A stretch of DNA of 15,508 bases from assembly GCA_946494635.1 (NCBI GenBank), contig CAMMCS010000025.1:1-15508 (forward strand), given 5' to 3'. Position numbers and translations under genes: made by a program. Source of the stretch: an uncultured Oscillibacter sp. Lineage in GTDB: Bacteria > Bacillota > Clostridia > Oscillospirales > Oscillospiraceae. The notes beneath the pieces are model-generated. The model was given only the letters and a program-made list of their open reading frames with translations, was not told where the DNA came from and searched no databases. Below, piece after piece: positions 7,028 to 15,019 of the stretch; within the stretch, counting starts at the first letter, position 1, and each line of letters begins with the position of its first letter.

Positions 7028-8878
7028 ATGGGGACACGGGAACAGTTTTTGCGGGAGTATCAGACTCAGGTGCTGGATGATCTTTTGCTGCCCCCCTGTC
7101 TGAGTGCCCAATACATTCCCCAGGCTTGCCTGAAAGACGGGGAACGACAGGTGTACCTGGTCCGAGATCAGGCTGGCTTGCCAGCGGTTCTGAAACTCCA
7201 GCCTGCGGGACGGGAGGATGCCCTGAAGCAGGAGTATGAACTGCTGCGCGGATTGCGGCATCCGCAGCTTCCCCAGCCTATGACCTATTTGGAATGGGAG
7301 GGAATGGAATACCTGGTTCGGGAGTATGTGGACGGCATCAGCCTCCATGAACAGGTGACGGCCCAAGGCCCCCTTTCTCCAGACAAAGTGCGGGAGATGG
7401 CTTTATCCCTATGTCAGGTGCTGCAATATCTGCACAGTCAAAATCCGCCGGTCATCTGCCGGGATGTCAAGCCCCAGAATGTGGTTTTGGACCCGTCGGG
7501 CCACTGCCATCTGATTGATTTGGGCGCCGCACGGCGCCACCGGCCGGAGCAGCAGGGGGACACCGTGTTCCTTGGAACCCAGATCACTGCGCCACCGGAA
7601 CAATTCGGCTATCAGCAGACGGATCAGCGTTCCGACCTTTACAGTTTGGGCATCCTGATGCGCTTTTTGCTCACAGGCAGCTTTGACCTCTCCAATCAGG
7701 ATATGGGCCCCGGATACCTGCGCCGCGTGATTCGACGATGCACTGCCTTTGACCCGAAAAACCGGTATGCCTCCGCCCGTGCGGTGTACCGGGCGCTGAA
7801 ATACCCCCGGCTGGGTCTTATGACGGGGGTTGCTGGAGGCGTACTGTGCGCGGCCATTCTCTTTCTGCTGCTATGGTCACCCGCCGGTGAAGCGCAGGTC
7901 CAGTCCTCCCTGTTGGAGGACGCGCTGCGCCAGGAACTACAGTTAGAGGAGGGGGAACCCATTCCAGTGGAGCGGCTTGGCGAGGTGGAGCAGCTCTTTG
8001 TGTGCGGACAGGAGCTGGTAGGCACCATCCGTGAGCATGAGGAAATGGTCAATTGGACCCACGACTTTTATATTGAGGAGCGGGCCCATGGGGATATCAG
8101 CGATGAGGATCTGGCGCTGCTGGAAGAGTGTGTCAATCTGAAAGTGCTCATTCTGGACTATCAGCAGATTTCCGACCTGTCTCCTCTGGCCCAGTTGCCT
8201 TTGGAGTACCTTAGCCTCACAGGAAATGAGGTGTCCGACCTCAGCCCCCTGTCCGGGATGACCGAGTTAAAAGTGCTGGATTTAGGAGAAAATCCGGTGC
8301 GCTCGGTACAGGTGTTGACGGATTTGCACCAGCTGCAGGAGGTGACACTGGAGGCCACGGGGATTACCTCGGTGGGGGTGTTTGCGGGAAGTGAACTTCA
8401 GTCGCTCAATGTGCGTACCACCTGGGTGAATGACTATACGCCCCTGGAGACCTGCCCCAACCTTACCAGACTGATAACCGGCAGTATGCCGGATGGGGCG
8501 GCGGAGACCCTGGCGGGACTGACCAGCTTGGTGGAACTGCGGCTGTACTCTACGCAGGATGTAGACCTCTCTCACTTTACGGGCCTTCAAGCCCTGCGGA
8601 ATCTGGATCTGTATGGCAGTGCTGTCTCTCACCCGGAGGCGCTTACCCGCCTGTCCAGTCTGCGTTATTTGAACCTCGGTGAAACAGGGGTGAGTGACCT
8701 GTCCTTTCTGACTGAAATGCCCGTAATGACGGATGTGGACTTGCGGAACGATCCTCTTACCGACCTCACCCCGCTGCTGGACTGTCCCTGGCTTTCGCTT
8801 CTGACCCTGAGCAAGCAGCATCAGCCCTTGGTGCAGGAGCAGCTGTCTCAAGCGGCGTTTCAGATCCAATATCAGTAA
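7028..8878 (+). CDS. Transmembrane Ser/Thr protein kinase with leucine-rich-repeat ectodomain
   Basis: The product has 616 residues. The N-terminal kinase domain (about 25-258) has Lys56 (AVLKLQ), Glu69, CRDVKPQN (144-151: Asp146, Lys148, Asn151) as catalytic loop, DLG at 164-166 in place of DFG, APPEQ at 188-192 and RSDLYSLGI (201-209). The glycine-rich loop is not recognisable and HRD is CRD. One membrane helix follows (about 263-284), then an outside region with SDS22/internalin-like leucine-rich repeats (about 365-595: LKVLILDYQQISDLSPL, LKVLDLGENPV, LRYLNLGETGVSDLSFL). The kinase is inside and the repeats outside, a receptor-kinase layout. ATG 7028 is preferred because GGGAG precedes it and it starts one base after the HTH gene stop; an upstream in-frame start at 6983 lies inside that gene. 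Confidence 0.85.
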   Translation: MGTREQFLREYQTQVLDDLLLPPCLSAQYIPQACLKDGERQVYLVRDQAGLPAVLKLQPAGREDALKQEYELLRGLRHPQLPQPMTYLEWEGMEYLVREYVDGISLHEQVTAQGPLSPDKVREMALSLCQVLQYLHSQNPPVICRDVKPQNVVLDPSGHCHLIDLGAARRHRPEQQGDTVFLGTQITAPPEQFGYQQTDQRSDLYSLGILMRFLLTGSFDLSNQDMGPGYLRRVIRRCTAFDPKNRYASARAVYRALKYPRLGLMTGVAGGVLCAAILFLLLWSPAGEAQVQSSLLEDALRQELQLEEGEPIPVERLGEVEQLFVCGQELVGTIREHEEMVNWTHDFYIEERAHGDISDEDLALLEECVNLKVLILDYQQISDLSPLAQLPLEYLSLTGNEVSDLSPLSGMTELKVLDLGENPVRSVQVLTDLHQLQEVTLEATGITSVGVFAGSELQSLNVRTTWVNDYTPLETCPNLTRLITGSMPDGAAETLAGLTSLVELRLYSTQDVDLSHFTGLQALRNLDLYGSAVSHPEALTRLSSLRYLNLGETGVSDLSFLTEMPVMTDVDLRNDPLTDLTPLLDCPWLSLLTLSKQHQPLVQEQLSQAAFQIQYQ

Positions 8879-8879
8879 A

Positions 8880-8912
8880 AATATGGGGTGCGCAGACTGC
8901 GCACCCCATATT
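8880..8912. terminator. 15-bp perfect hairpin right after the kinase gene
   Basis: Arms 8880-8894 and 8898-8912 (AATATGGGGTGCGCA and its complement) enclose loop GAC, starting two bases after the stop codon. On the plus strand no T run follows; on the minus strand TTTTT follows. It may stabilise the 3' end, terminate leftward transcripts, or act together with the next hairpin. Confidence 0.55.
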
Positions 8913-8932
8913 CAGACATATATGCTAAACTA

Positions 8933-8980
8933 TTCCCCAAAGAGGAGTACAAGGCCCTCTTCGGGGAATTTCTCTTTTTT
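8933..8980 (+). terminator. Terminator or leader attenuator before the first lipoprotein gene
   Basis: TTCCCC-A-AAGAGG (8933-8945) pairs with CCTCTT-C-GGGGAA (8956-8968), one mismatch, and is followed by a T-rich run to 8980 (TTTCTCTTTTTT). It lies only about 30 nt before the ATG at 9012. A weak extended -10 (TGCTAAACT, 8923-8931) just upstream would start a transcript at the hairpin, so it may be a leader rather than the end of the kinase transcript. Confidence 0.65.
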
Positions 8981-9011
8981 AACCTATTCCATGAGAAAGG
9001 ATCACGGCATC

Positions 9012-11264
9012 ATGAGACGATTTGCTGCCCTTCTTCTGGCAATTTGCCTTCTGATTTCCCTGTCTGCCTGCGGTACAGAGGAACCGCCGATTACCCCGAC
9101 TGCCACCGCGGAAGCGGAGGACCTATCTGCAAAAATCCCTATGGACGAGTGGGAGCGCGCCGCCTGGTATGGCTTTTTGCCGGAGGATGCGGGAGATCCG
9201 GACAGCGCCGTTACCTGGGCCCAGTTTTGTGCCATGCTCGGGAAGGCAATTTCCCTGTATGACAAGAGCAGGCTGCCAGCGTGGGAGGAGGAGACTGCCG
9301 ACGCGCCGGAGGAAGAAATGAGGCGGGATGGCGGCATGGTGGCGCTGCTGTTTGGAGCAAAGGCCATGGGGCTGGCCTCCTTTAACGCATTGGCCGGAGA
9401 CTGTTTTGGGGAATACGCCGGTCGGGTGTGGGAGGTGGTCACCATGGACTATCCCCTCTTCGACTGGGATAACCCCATTGATCTGGGAGAAGGCTGCGCG
9501 GACAACAACCATGTGGGGCCGGCCTATGACTTTTCTCAGCGGCGGGTCTCCCTGGTGTCCGGTCTTCCCCTGCTGGAGTTTGACGAGGCCGGGGATCTGC
9601 GGCTGGAGCAGCCTTTTACCATAGAGGAGGCCGCGCTGGCGGTTCTGCGGCTGTATGAGTCGGAGGAGAGCTGTGCCGCACCGGCCATAGAAGCCCGGGA
9701 TAAGGCCTTCCTTTCCAACCCGGAGGTCCAGGCGATCCTGACCCAGGCAGACGAGCGCCGGGAAGCCATCCGGAGCAGTGAAACGACGATCGTGAAAAGT
9801 GATACCTTCGTCAAGGGCGAGACCCACACCGGCACGGCCTACTATGTCTCCAACGGCGGCAGCGACGATCAGGACGGCCTCAGCCCGGCAACTGCCTTTG
9901 CCACCCCGGCGGCTCTGGATCACGTGACGCTTCAGTACGGCGACGCGGTGTTCTTTGAACGGGGCAGTGTGTGGCGTGGGGTCAGTCTGCCCAGTTCAGC
10001 CGCGTGGACAGAGGGGGTTACCTTCTCTGCCTACGGGGAAGGAGAAAAGCCCCGGTTTCTGGGCTCCCTGGAAAATGGTGCCGGCGGAGAGAAGTGGACC
10101 CTCGCCTATGAGGGGGTGGACGGGAGAAAGATCTGGGTCTATTCCACGGAGATGACCGAGGTGGCCGGTATCGTGTTAAACGAGGAGACTGTGGCAAACC
10201 GGGACAAAGCCTACTGGAACGGCAGTGAATATCAGGTGGTGGACGAGAACTACTGGCCTCTGGAGGAGGAAACCGTCTACTCGGTGGAAGAGCACCTGCC
10301 CGACGGGTACTGCTTCCCGGACCTGCGCTACCCGGAAGACAAACAGGGACTCTACAACGACCGCATTTTCCATACCTGGAATGAGACGGACAGCTGCTAC
10401 GACTATGTGACGGGCAAGCTGTACTTCCGCTGCGACGCGGGAGATCCGGGGGAACTCTACGACAGCATCGAGTTCATTCAGCCCTTCCCCCTGGTGGACG
10501 GCTTTGCTGACAACCGGGTGTACGATAATCTGTGTATCCTCTTCTCTTCCATGACCTTCGTCAGCGGCAGCGCCGACGGTGTTCCCACCGGCAACCACAG
10601 TGTTATCCAGAATATGGAGGTGGGCTTCATGGGAGGCAATGTCACCGGGTATAGGCCTGCCTCCGGCTCCGATGACCACATCTCCTACAACTGCGGCTCC
10701 ATGGGCTGCAACGGCGGCGGCATGGCCTTCAACGGTAGCGGCATCACCGTCCGGAATAACTATGTCCACCACACCTTCCAGGAGGGCATTGCTCTGGAGT
10801 TGTTTGAGGACTGCCCCACCATGGAAAGCTGTACCATTTCCGGCAATCTCGTGGAATGCTGCACCCAGGCCATTCTGCTGTGCAACTGGGACGAGGAGGC
10901 AGTGGACGGGCACATCTTCCGAAATATGGTGGTGGAGGAGAACCTGGTGCTGTACTCCGGTCAGGACAACTGGTTCAACAGCGTCTGGGAGGAGACCTTC
11001 TGTGACGCGGTTGTTCTCCAGGGCGGGCCCTGCGCCCATGACGGCACCGTGCAGGTGCGGAACAACACCTTTGCCTTTGCCTCGGGAGCGCTGATCCTGG
11101 TGGATCGCTACTCAGAGGAATACAGCCATGTTTTCACGGATAATACCTATGTGCAAACTCCCGGCGGCACTGGCCTTTATCTGGCGGACAGCGGCACCGC
11201 CCTTACGCTGAGAGAGGGCATTGCGCTTCTGGGTGATGACGGAGCGGTGGTGATCGAGGGATGA
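9012..11264 (+). CDS. Right-handed beta-helix lipoprotein with extra N-terminal module
   Basis: The product has 750 residues. The signal peptide ends in LSAC, with lipidated Cys20. Residues 42-216 form a helical module that weakly resembles S-layer-homology repeats (WERAAWYGFLPED ... VTWAQFCAMLGKAI; FTIEEAALAVLRLYES). From about 271 (TGTAYYVSNGGSDDQDGLSP, then YGDAVFFERGSVWRG) it has the start typical of secreted parallel beta-helix proteins, some of which are polysaccharide lyases or glycosidases; helix turns follow to about 720, including RNNYVHH (581-587). The catalytic residues are not identifiable. The ATG at 9012 is chosen from AGAAAGGA 10 nt upstream and the clean signal peptide; an in-frame ATG at 8991 lacks a site. 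It is a paralogue of the next gene and is probably exposed on the cell surface. Confidence 0.8.
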   Translation: MRRFAALLLAICLLISLSACGTEEPPITPTATAEAEDLSAKIPMDEWERAAWYGFLPEDAGDPDSAVTWAQFCAMLGKAISLYDKSRLPAWEEETADAPEEEMRRDGGMVALLFGAKAMGLASFNALAGDCFGEYAGRVWEVVTMDYPLFDWDNPIDLGEGCADNNHVGPAYDFSQRRVSLVSGLPLLEFDEAGDLRLEQPFTIEEAALAVLRLYESEESCAAPAIEARDKAFLSNPEVQAILTQADERREAIRSSETTIVKSDTFVKGETHTGTAYYVSNGGSDDQDGLSPATAFATPAALDHVTLQYGDAVFFERGSVWRGVSLPSSAAWTEGVTFSAYGEGEKPRFLGSLENGAGGEKWTLAYEGVDGRKIWVYSTEMTEVAGIVLNEETVANRDKAYWNGSEYQVVDENYWPLEEETVYSVEEHLPDGYCFPDLRYPEDKQGLYNDRIFHTWNETDSCYDYVTGKLYFRCDAGDPGELYDSIEFIQPFPLVDGFADNRVYDNLCILFSSMTFVSGSADGVPTGNHSVIQNMEVGFMGGNVTGYRPASGSDDHISYNCGSMGCNGGGMAFNGSGITVRNNYVHHTFQEGIALELFEDCPTMESCTISGNLVECCTQAILLCNWDEEAVDGHIFRNMVVEENLVLYSGQDNWFNSVWEETFCDAVVLQGGPCAHDGTVQVRNNTFAFASGALILVDRYSEEYSHVFTDNTYVQTPGGTGLYLADSGTALTLREGIALLGDDGAVVIEG

Positions 11265-11358
11265 CGGTGTCTGTGTGTTGTTTGCGGCACAGGCGAAAGC
11301 AAAGTCACTGCCGGTTTCCGCTGTCCCCACGCAATATTCTGAACAGAGGTGCTTCGTT

Positions 11359-13050
11359 ATGAAAAAACGAAAAGGTATGTCAATGCTGCTGGTGCTGACC
11401 ATTGTTCTTTTGCTGTCCAGCTGTGCCGCCGATGCAGGAGCGGAATCCCAGGTCGAGAGTGTGGGCAGTTCCGCCGATCCTATGGATGAGAATGTGGCTG
11501 CCGCCACGGCCTTGCTGGAGGAGGCTGTGGAGCGGCGGGAAACCATCCTGACTACTGAAACACAAATTGTGCGGGGCGAAACCCTTACTCCCGGTGAAAC
11601 CTACACCGGTACCGCCTACTACGTGTCCAACAAGGGCAACGACGGAAATGATGGCCTTAGCCCTGATACCGCCTGGGCCACGCTGGACCGGGTCAACGAG
11701 GCTCCGCTTCAGTACGGCGACGCAGTATTCTTTGAGCGGGGCGGCGTCTGGCGGAACACCACCGTAGAAACAAAAGAGGGTGTGACCTACTCCGCTTACG
11801 GGGAGGGAGCAAAGCCCCGTATCTGTGCGTCCCCGGAGAACGGAGGAGATCCGGATCTGTGGTCCCTCTGGTGGGAGGGAGAGAACGGGGAGAAGATCTG
11901 GCTCTACCATCGGGAGATGCCCGACTGCGGCGCCATGGTGCTGAACGAGGAAATCGTTGCCCAGAAGGTGTTGGGCTACTGGAGCGGAAAGGAGTTTCTT
12001 CACTACATCGGCCCCGCCAACTGGACGGCGGAAGACTTTGACCTGGAGGAGCAGCTCTCTCAGGCGCCCTTCGATGTGACGACGGAGCTGACGGAAAACT
12101 TGACGTTCTTCTCCAAAGCGGACAGCACCCTGCCGGATACTCTGCCCGTCTTTCTCACCGGCTGGGAGTGGGATGGACGTGCCCCTGTGGGGGAACTGTA
12201 CTTCCGCTGTGACGAGGGAAATCCCGGGGAACTCTATGAGAGCATTGAGTTCCAGACCCAGTGCCCCCTCTTTGACAATGTTGCCGACGGCTGCGTGCTG
12301 GACAATTTGTTTATCGGGTTTGCCGGAGATGGTGTGTTGACCGTGGCAGAAGGGGATGGCGTGACGGTCCAGAACTGTGAGGTTGGCTGGGTAGGCGGAA
12401 TCGTCGCAGTTTACAACACAGGAGAAGTGTCAACGGGCTATGGAGGCGGTATCCAGCGCCTGGCAGGCGCCATGGGCGGCGGAAATCACGGCACCCGGTA
12501 TCAGAACAACTATGTCCACCATATGTATCACGCCGGCGGCGGAATTGAAATTTTTGAGGAACAGGGTTTTGAATCTGGCAGTGTCTATGGAGTACAGTTT
12601 GTGGGGAATGTCTTCTATCAATGCGCCTCCGGTCTGACCTTTTTCAACTGGGACGAAGAGCCGAACCCGGAGCGCAAATTTGTAGACTGCATCTATGAGA
12701 ACAACTGGGTGCTTTTCACCGGCCTGGAGGACTGGATGGATCAGAGTTTTTCCCCTGCCTTTTCCCACGAGGGCGGTCCCAATCTTCAGGAGGGGTGCGC
12801 CGTCCGGGACAACGTGTTCTTCGTGGCACGGTCAGCCATCGTCTATATTCAGGAATATGTGGAGGAGTACTTTCCTGACTTTGAGGGCAACACCTATGTG
12901 CAGTATGCCGACATCCCCCTGATCCACAGTGACAGTGAGAATCTGGACATGGATATCTATGAACCCCAGGCCGCTATGGAGGTATTGGGGGACGAGTCCG
13001 GCACAGTCATTCTTCTGGGGGAGGATATCTGGAATAATCGTTTGGAGTGA
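11359..13050 (+). CDS. Right-handed beta-helix lipoprotein, tandem paralogue
   Basis: The product has 563 residues, with lipobox LSSC (Cys22). After a short linker with a coiled stretch (about 45-65) it repeats the upstream protein: TGTAYYVSNKGNDGNDGLSP (83-102), QYGDAVFFERGGVWR, VGELYFRCDEGNPGELYESIEF (positions 277-298), QNNYVHH (382-388) and NTYVQ (511-515). It lacks the 175-residue N-terminal module of its neighbour. Identity is also visible in DNA (around 9930-9965 and 11706-11742), so the pair arose by tandem duplication. The ATG at 11359 has AGAGGTG upstream; the open frame before it is inside the 94-nt gap. The binding or enzymatic role is unknown; a glycan substrate is a family-based guess. 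Confidence 0.8.
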   Translation: MKKRKGMSMLLVLTIVLLLSSCAADAGAESQVESVGSSADPMDENVAAATALLEEAVERRETILTTETQIVRGETLTPGETYTGTAYYVSNKGNDGNDGLSPDTAWATLDRVNEAPLQYGDAVFFERGGVWRNTTVETKEGVTYSAYGEGAKPRICASPENGGDPDLWSLWWEGENGEKIWLYHREMPDCGAMVLNEEIVAQKVLGYWSGKEFLHYIGPANWTAEDFDLEEQLSQAPFDVTTELTENLTFFSKADSTLPDTLPVFLTGWEWDGRAPVGELYFRCDEGNPGELYESIEFQTQCPLFDNVADGCVLDNLFIGFAGDGVLTVAEGDGVTVQNCEVGWVGGIVAVYNTGEVSTGYGGGIQRLAGAMGGGNHGTRYQNNYVHHMYHAGGGIEIFEEQGFESGSVYGVQFVGNVFYQCASGLTFFNWDEEPNPERKFVDCIYENNWVLFTGLEDWMDQSFSPAFSHEGGPNLQEGCAVRDNVFFVARSAIVYIQEYVEEYFPDFEGNTYVQYADIPLIHSDSENLDMDIYEPQAAMEVLGDESGTVILLGEDIWNNRLE

Positions 13051-13085
13051 CTGGTCATCAAATAGAAAAGAAGAAAGGAAATTGG

Positions 13086-13742
13086 ATGATGAAGAAACTG
13101 TTTGCATTCCTGATGGCAGCCATGCTGCTGGCGCTTTGCGCCTGTTCTGGCACAAATACCTCTGCACCCGCCGATGACTCCAATGTGGTCCAGGGAGATA
13201 ACTCCAGCGGCGATGCTGCCGAGGTACAGTATGATTATCAACTGAAAGCGGGCGAAACGACCGAAGTCTATGATGTGACATTTGATGAGATGGTCACAGT
13301 AACCGTTGATCCCGCCAGTACACGGGATGGCTCCATTGATTTGCGCAGCGGCATCTATTTTGACAACTGCACCTTCAATGGCGGCCTTACGATCCTGGGC
13401 GACTATCACGCTATGGTCAGCTTAGGCGGTGGCTGTTCTTTCGGGGATGGGGCCACTGTAACCTGTAAGGAGGTTACGCCCGGAGCCGGAGAGGACATGG
13501 GGCTGGAGGAGAACTTCGTTAAAGTGTTCGTTTCCTGTGAAGATGTCACAGTGGAGACGGAATACGCCGTCGGTGTGGTGACCGATGGCCCCGATTTCGT
13601 CTTTAACGGCACGACTTACAGTAAAGAAGAGCTTGCGCCGGATGCGGCTATCCTGGGCGTTTACAGCATCTGTGAGAATGACGGCATGTCCTATATGAAG
13701 CTGGCCATCGGTGAAGATGACAGCATAGAAGTTTTGGATTGA
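13086..13742 (+). CDS. Small secreted lipoprotein of unknown function, possibly beta-helical
   Basis: The product has 218 residues. The signal peptide ends in LCAC (Cys20), followed by a Ser/Thr/Asp-rich linker (21-48). The body contains short beta-rich segments (VTFDEMVTVTVD; GIYFDNCTFNGGLTILGDY; VSLGGGCSFGDGATVTCKEV) whose spacing resembles turns of a beta-helix like the two upstream proteins. It begins 35 nt after the preceding gene with AAGAAAGGA about 7 nt before ATG 13086; ATG 13089 is equally possible. It is the last gene before a strong terminator, so it belongs to the lipoprotein operon. I recognise no named family. Confidence 0.7.
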   Translation: MMKKLFAFLMAAMLLALCACSGTNTSAPADDSNVVQGDNSSGDAAEVQYDYQLKAGETTEVYDVTFDEMVTVTVDPASTRDGSIDLRSGIYFDNCTFNGGLTILGDYHAMVSLGGGCSFGDGATVTCKEVTPGAGEDMGLEENFVKVFVSCEDVTVETEYAVGVVTDGPDFVFNGTTYSKEELAPDAAILGVYSICENDGMSYMKLAIGEDDSIEVLD

Positions 13743-13752
13743 TTCTATCATC

Positions 13753-13806
13753 ATGCAACAGGCCCTCTGCCGCTTAAGTCGGCAGAGGGCCTGTTGCATT
13801 TCTTTC
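13753..13806 (+). terminator. Strong Rho-independent terminator of the lipoprotein operon
   Basis: A 20-bp perfect stem (13753-13772 with 13780-13799) has loop CTTAAGT and is followed by TTTCTTTC. It separates the rightward cassette from the convergent DUF6076-like gene. Confidence 0.9.
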
Positions 13807-13895
13807 ATCTGCTCTGGAGGGCAAGAGTTCCCGATGATAGATTTTCTTATGCCGGATCTTTCCTTCACAGCGCATCCAGCTTTTTTACTTATTTA

Positions 13896-14855
13896 TCACG
13901 ACTCCCGCAACCAGGCAGCGTAGTCTTCCGGGGTCATCTTCCCCGCTTCGCACTCCGCTTTTTTCTCCCTGGCACGTTCGCCCCACGCATAAAGTTCCTC
14001 CGGCTCCAGCTTTCCCGCCTTCATGCGGGCAAAGCGCTTCTTGTACTCTCTGCGGTAGTCCCGGAACAAGGTATCTCCGCTCTTCCGTTTCGTCCACAAG
14101 GCAATGGCGCCTACTTCCCGGCAGGTGCGGCCTTTCTCATCAAAGGGCCGGCTGCAATATTCGGTGTTGGTGCGGCCCGTCAGGGCAAAGTATCTCCCGC
14201 AGTTTTTGCACACCCGCATCTTCACTTCCCGCTTGATGCACTCCCGCAAATGGCAGTCGATGAGGTCGTAGACTACCTCCGGCTCCAAAACCTCAGCAAA
14301 CACTTCATCGTCAATGAGCTCAAAGCTGACCGGCTGCGCACAGAACCGAAAGGCACGGTCTCCTGCTGCCTTGTAGTAGGAGACCATTTTCTGCGGGACC
14401 GTTTCCTCGGTCTCCTGATCCGTATCCAATACATGTTGGATCAGCTCCAGGATCTGAGCCTGCATCTGCCGAAGCTTCTCCGGCAGATGATACAGATACG
14501 CCCGGGGCAGCACGTCCTCTGTATAGCTATTGAATAGCTTGGCATGGGTAAGACGGCAATTCATATCCAGCCGAAACTGCTGAAAATAGATGTGGCGCGA
14601 AGCCAAATCATCCAGCAGCGCAAGCGCGTTCTGGTGATGCTGCTCTTCTTTCGTTACTGCCAGTTTCCAGAACTCGTCATTCAGTTTTTGAATGATGGCC
14701 TCTATGGGGTCCAGGTCCATATAGAGCAGCGACATCAAGCTTTCCGGGAACGGGACTGTCTCAGAAAACGCGACCGCTTCGCCAAGTGTCTGCTCGCTGT
14801 AAAGATAGTGCTCCTGTTCATGGGCGATATAGGTTTTGAATGTGTATCTCGTCAA
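13896..14855 (-). CDS. DUF6076-like zinc-ribbon protein
   Basis: The product has about 319 residues and is soluble. The N-terminal two thirds are helical and unassigned. A Cys4 zinc-ribbon follows: CKNCGRYF (Cys216, Cys219), YCSR (Cys234) and TC (Cys245). The C-terminus carries two copies of a short helical motif, MKAGKLEPEELYAW and CEAGKMTPEDYAAW, resembling SHOCT-like tails. Such proteins are common in accessory regions and mobile elements of Clostridia; their function is unknown. No ATG begins the frame. I prefer TTG 14855 because GAGGTG lies 7 nt upstream; an earlier TTG at 14870 has no ribosome site. The DUF name is from memory of architecture and should be taken as tentative. Confidence 0.65.
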   Translation of the reverse strand: MTRYTFKTYIAHEQEHYLYSEQTLGEAVAFSETVPFPESLMSLLYMDLDPIEAIIQKLNDEFWKLAVTKEEQHHQNALALLDDLASRHIYFQQFRLDMNCRLTHAKLFNSYTEDVLPRAYLYHLPEKLRQMQAQILELIQHVLDTDQETEETVPQKMVSYYKAAGDRAFRFCAQPVSFELIDDEVFAEVLEPEVVYDLIDCHLRECIKREVKMRVCKNCGRYFALTGRTNTEYCSRPFDEKGRTCREVGAIALWTKRKSGDTLFRDYRREYKKRFARMKAGKLEPEELYAWGERAREKKAECEAGKMTPEDYAAWLRES

Positions 14856-14898
14856 AGCAATGCACCTCAAACTAGACTAATTTACAAACTGTCAATTA

Positions 14899-14951
14899 AT
14901 TGGTCTTGACGCAAAGGGAGTGATTTGTTACACTCAAGTTAGGCGACCAAT
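14899..14951. promoter_or_regulatory. Operator-like repeats over the control region
   Basis: ATTGGTC (14899-14905) and GACCAAT (14945-14951) are inverted arms flanking the rightward promoter. Between them GAGTG (14918-14922) and CACTC (14931-14935) form a second inverted pair lying across its -10. CTAGACTA also recurs at 14872-14879 and 14976-14983. The arrangement suggests repressor binding. Confidence 0.35.
14906..14934 (+). promoter_or_regulatory. Rightward sigma-A-type promoter
   Basis: TTGACG (14906-14911) and TACACT (14929-14934) are 17 nt apart in an AT-rich segment. It points to the small ORFs from 15020 onwards. A TTGACA hexamer on the opposite strand (14895-14890) lacks a good -10. 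Confidence 0.55.
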
Positions 14952-15019
14952 AAAACCGCTTATCTAAAATTAAGTCTAGACTAGCTGATTAGAAAAGTCA
15001 AGAGTTTTATCTGGCCGCG

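Noticed and set aside
9123..9923. Antisense frames opposite the beta-helix genes
   Set aside because: They are shadows of clearly coding lipoprotein genes with signal peptides and paralogue alignment.
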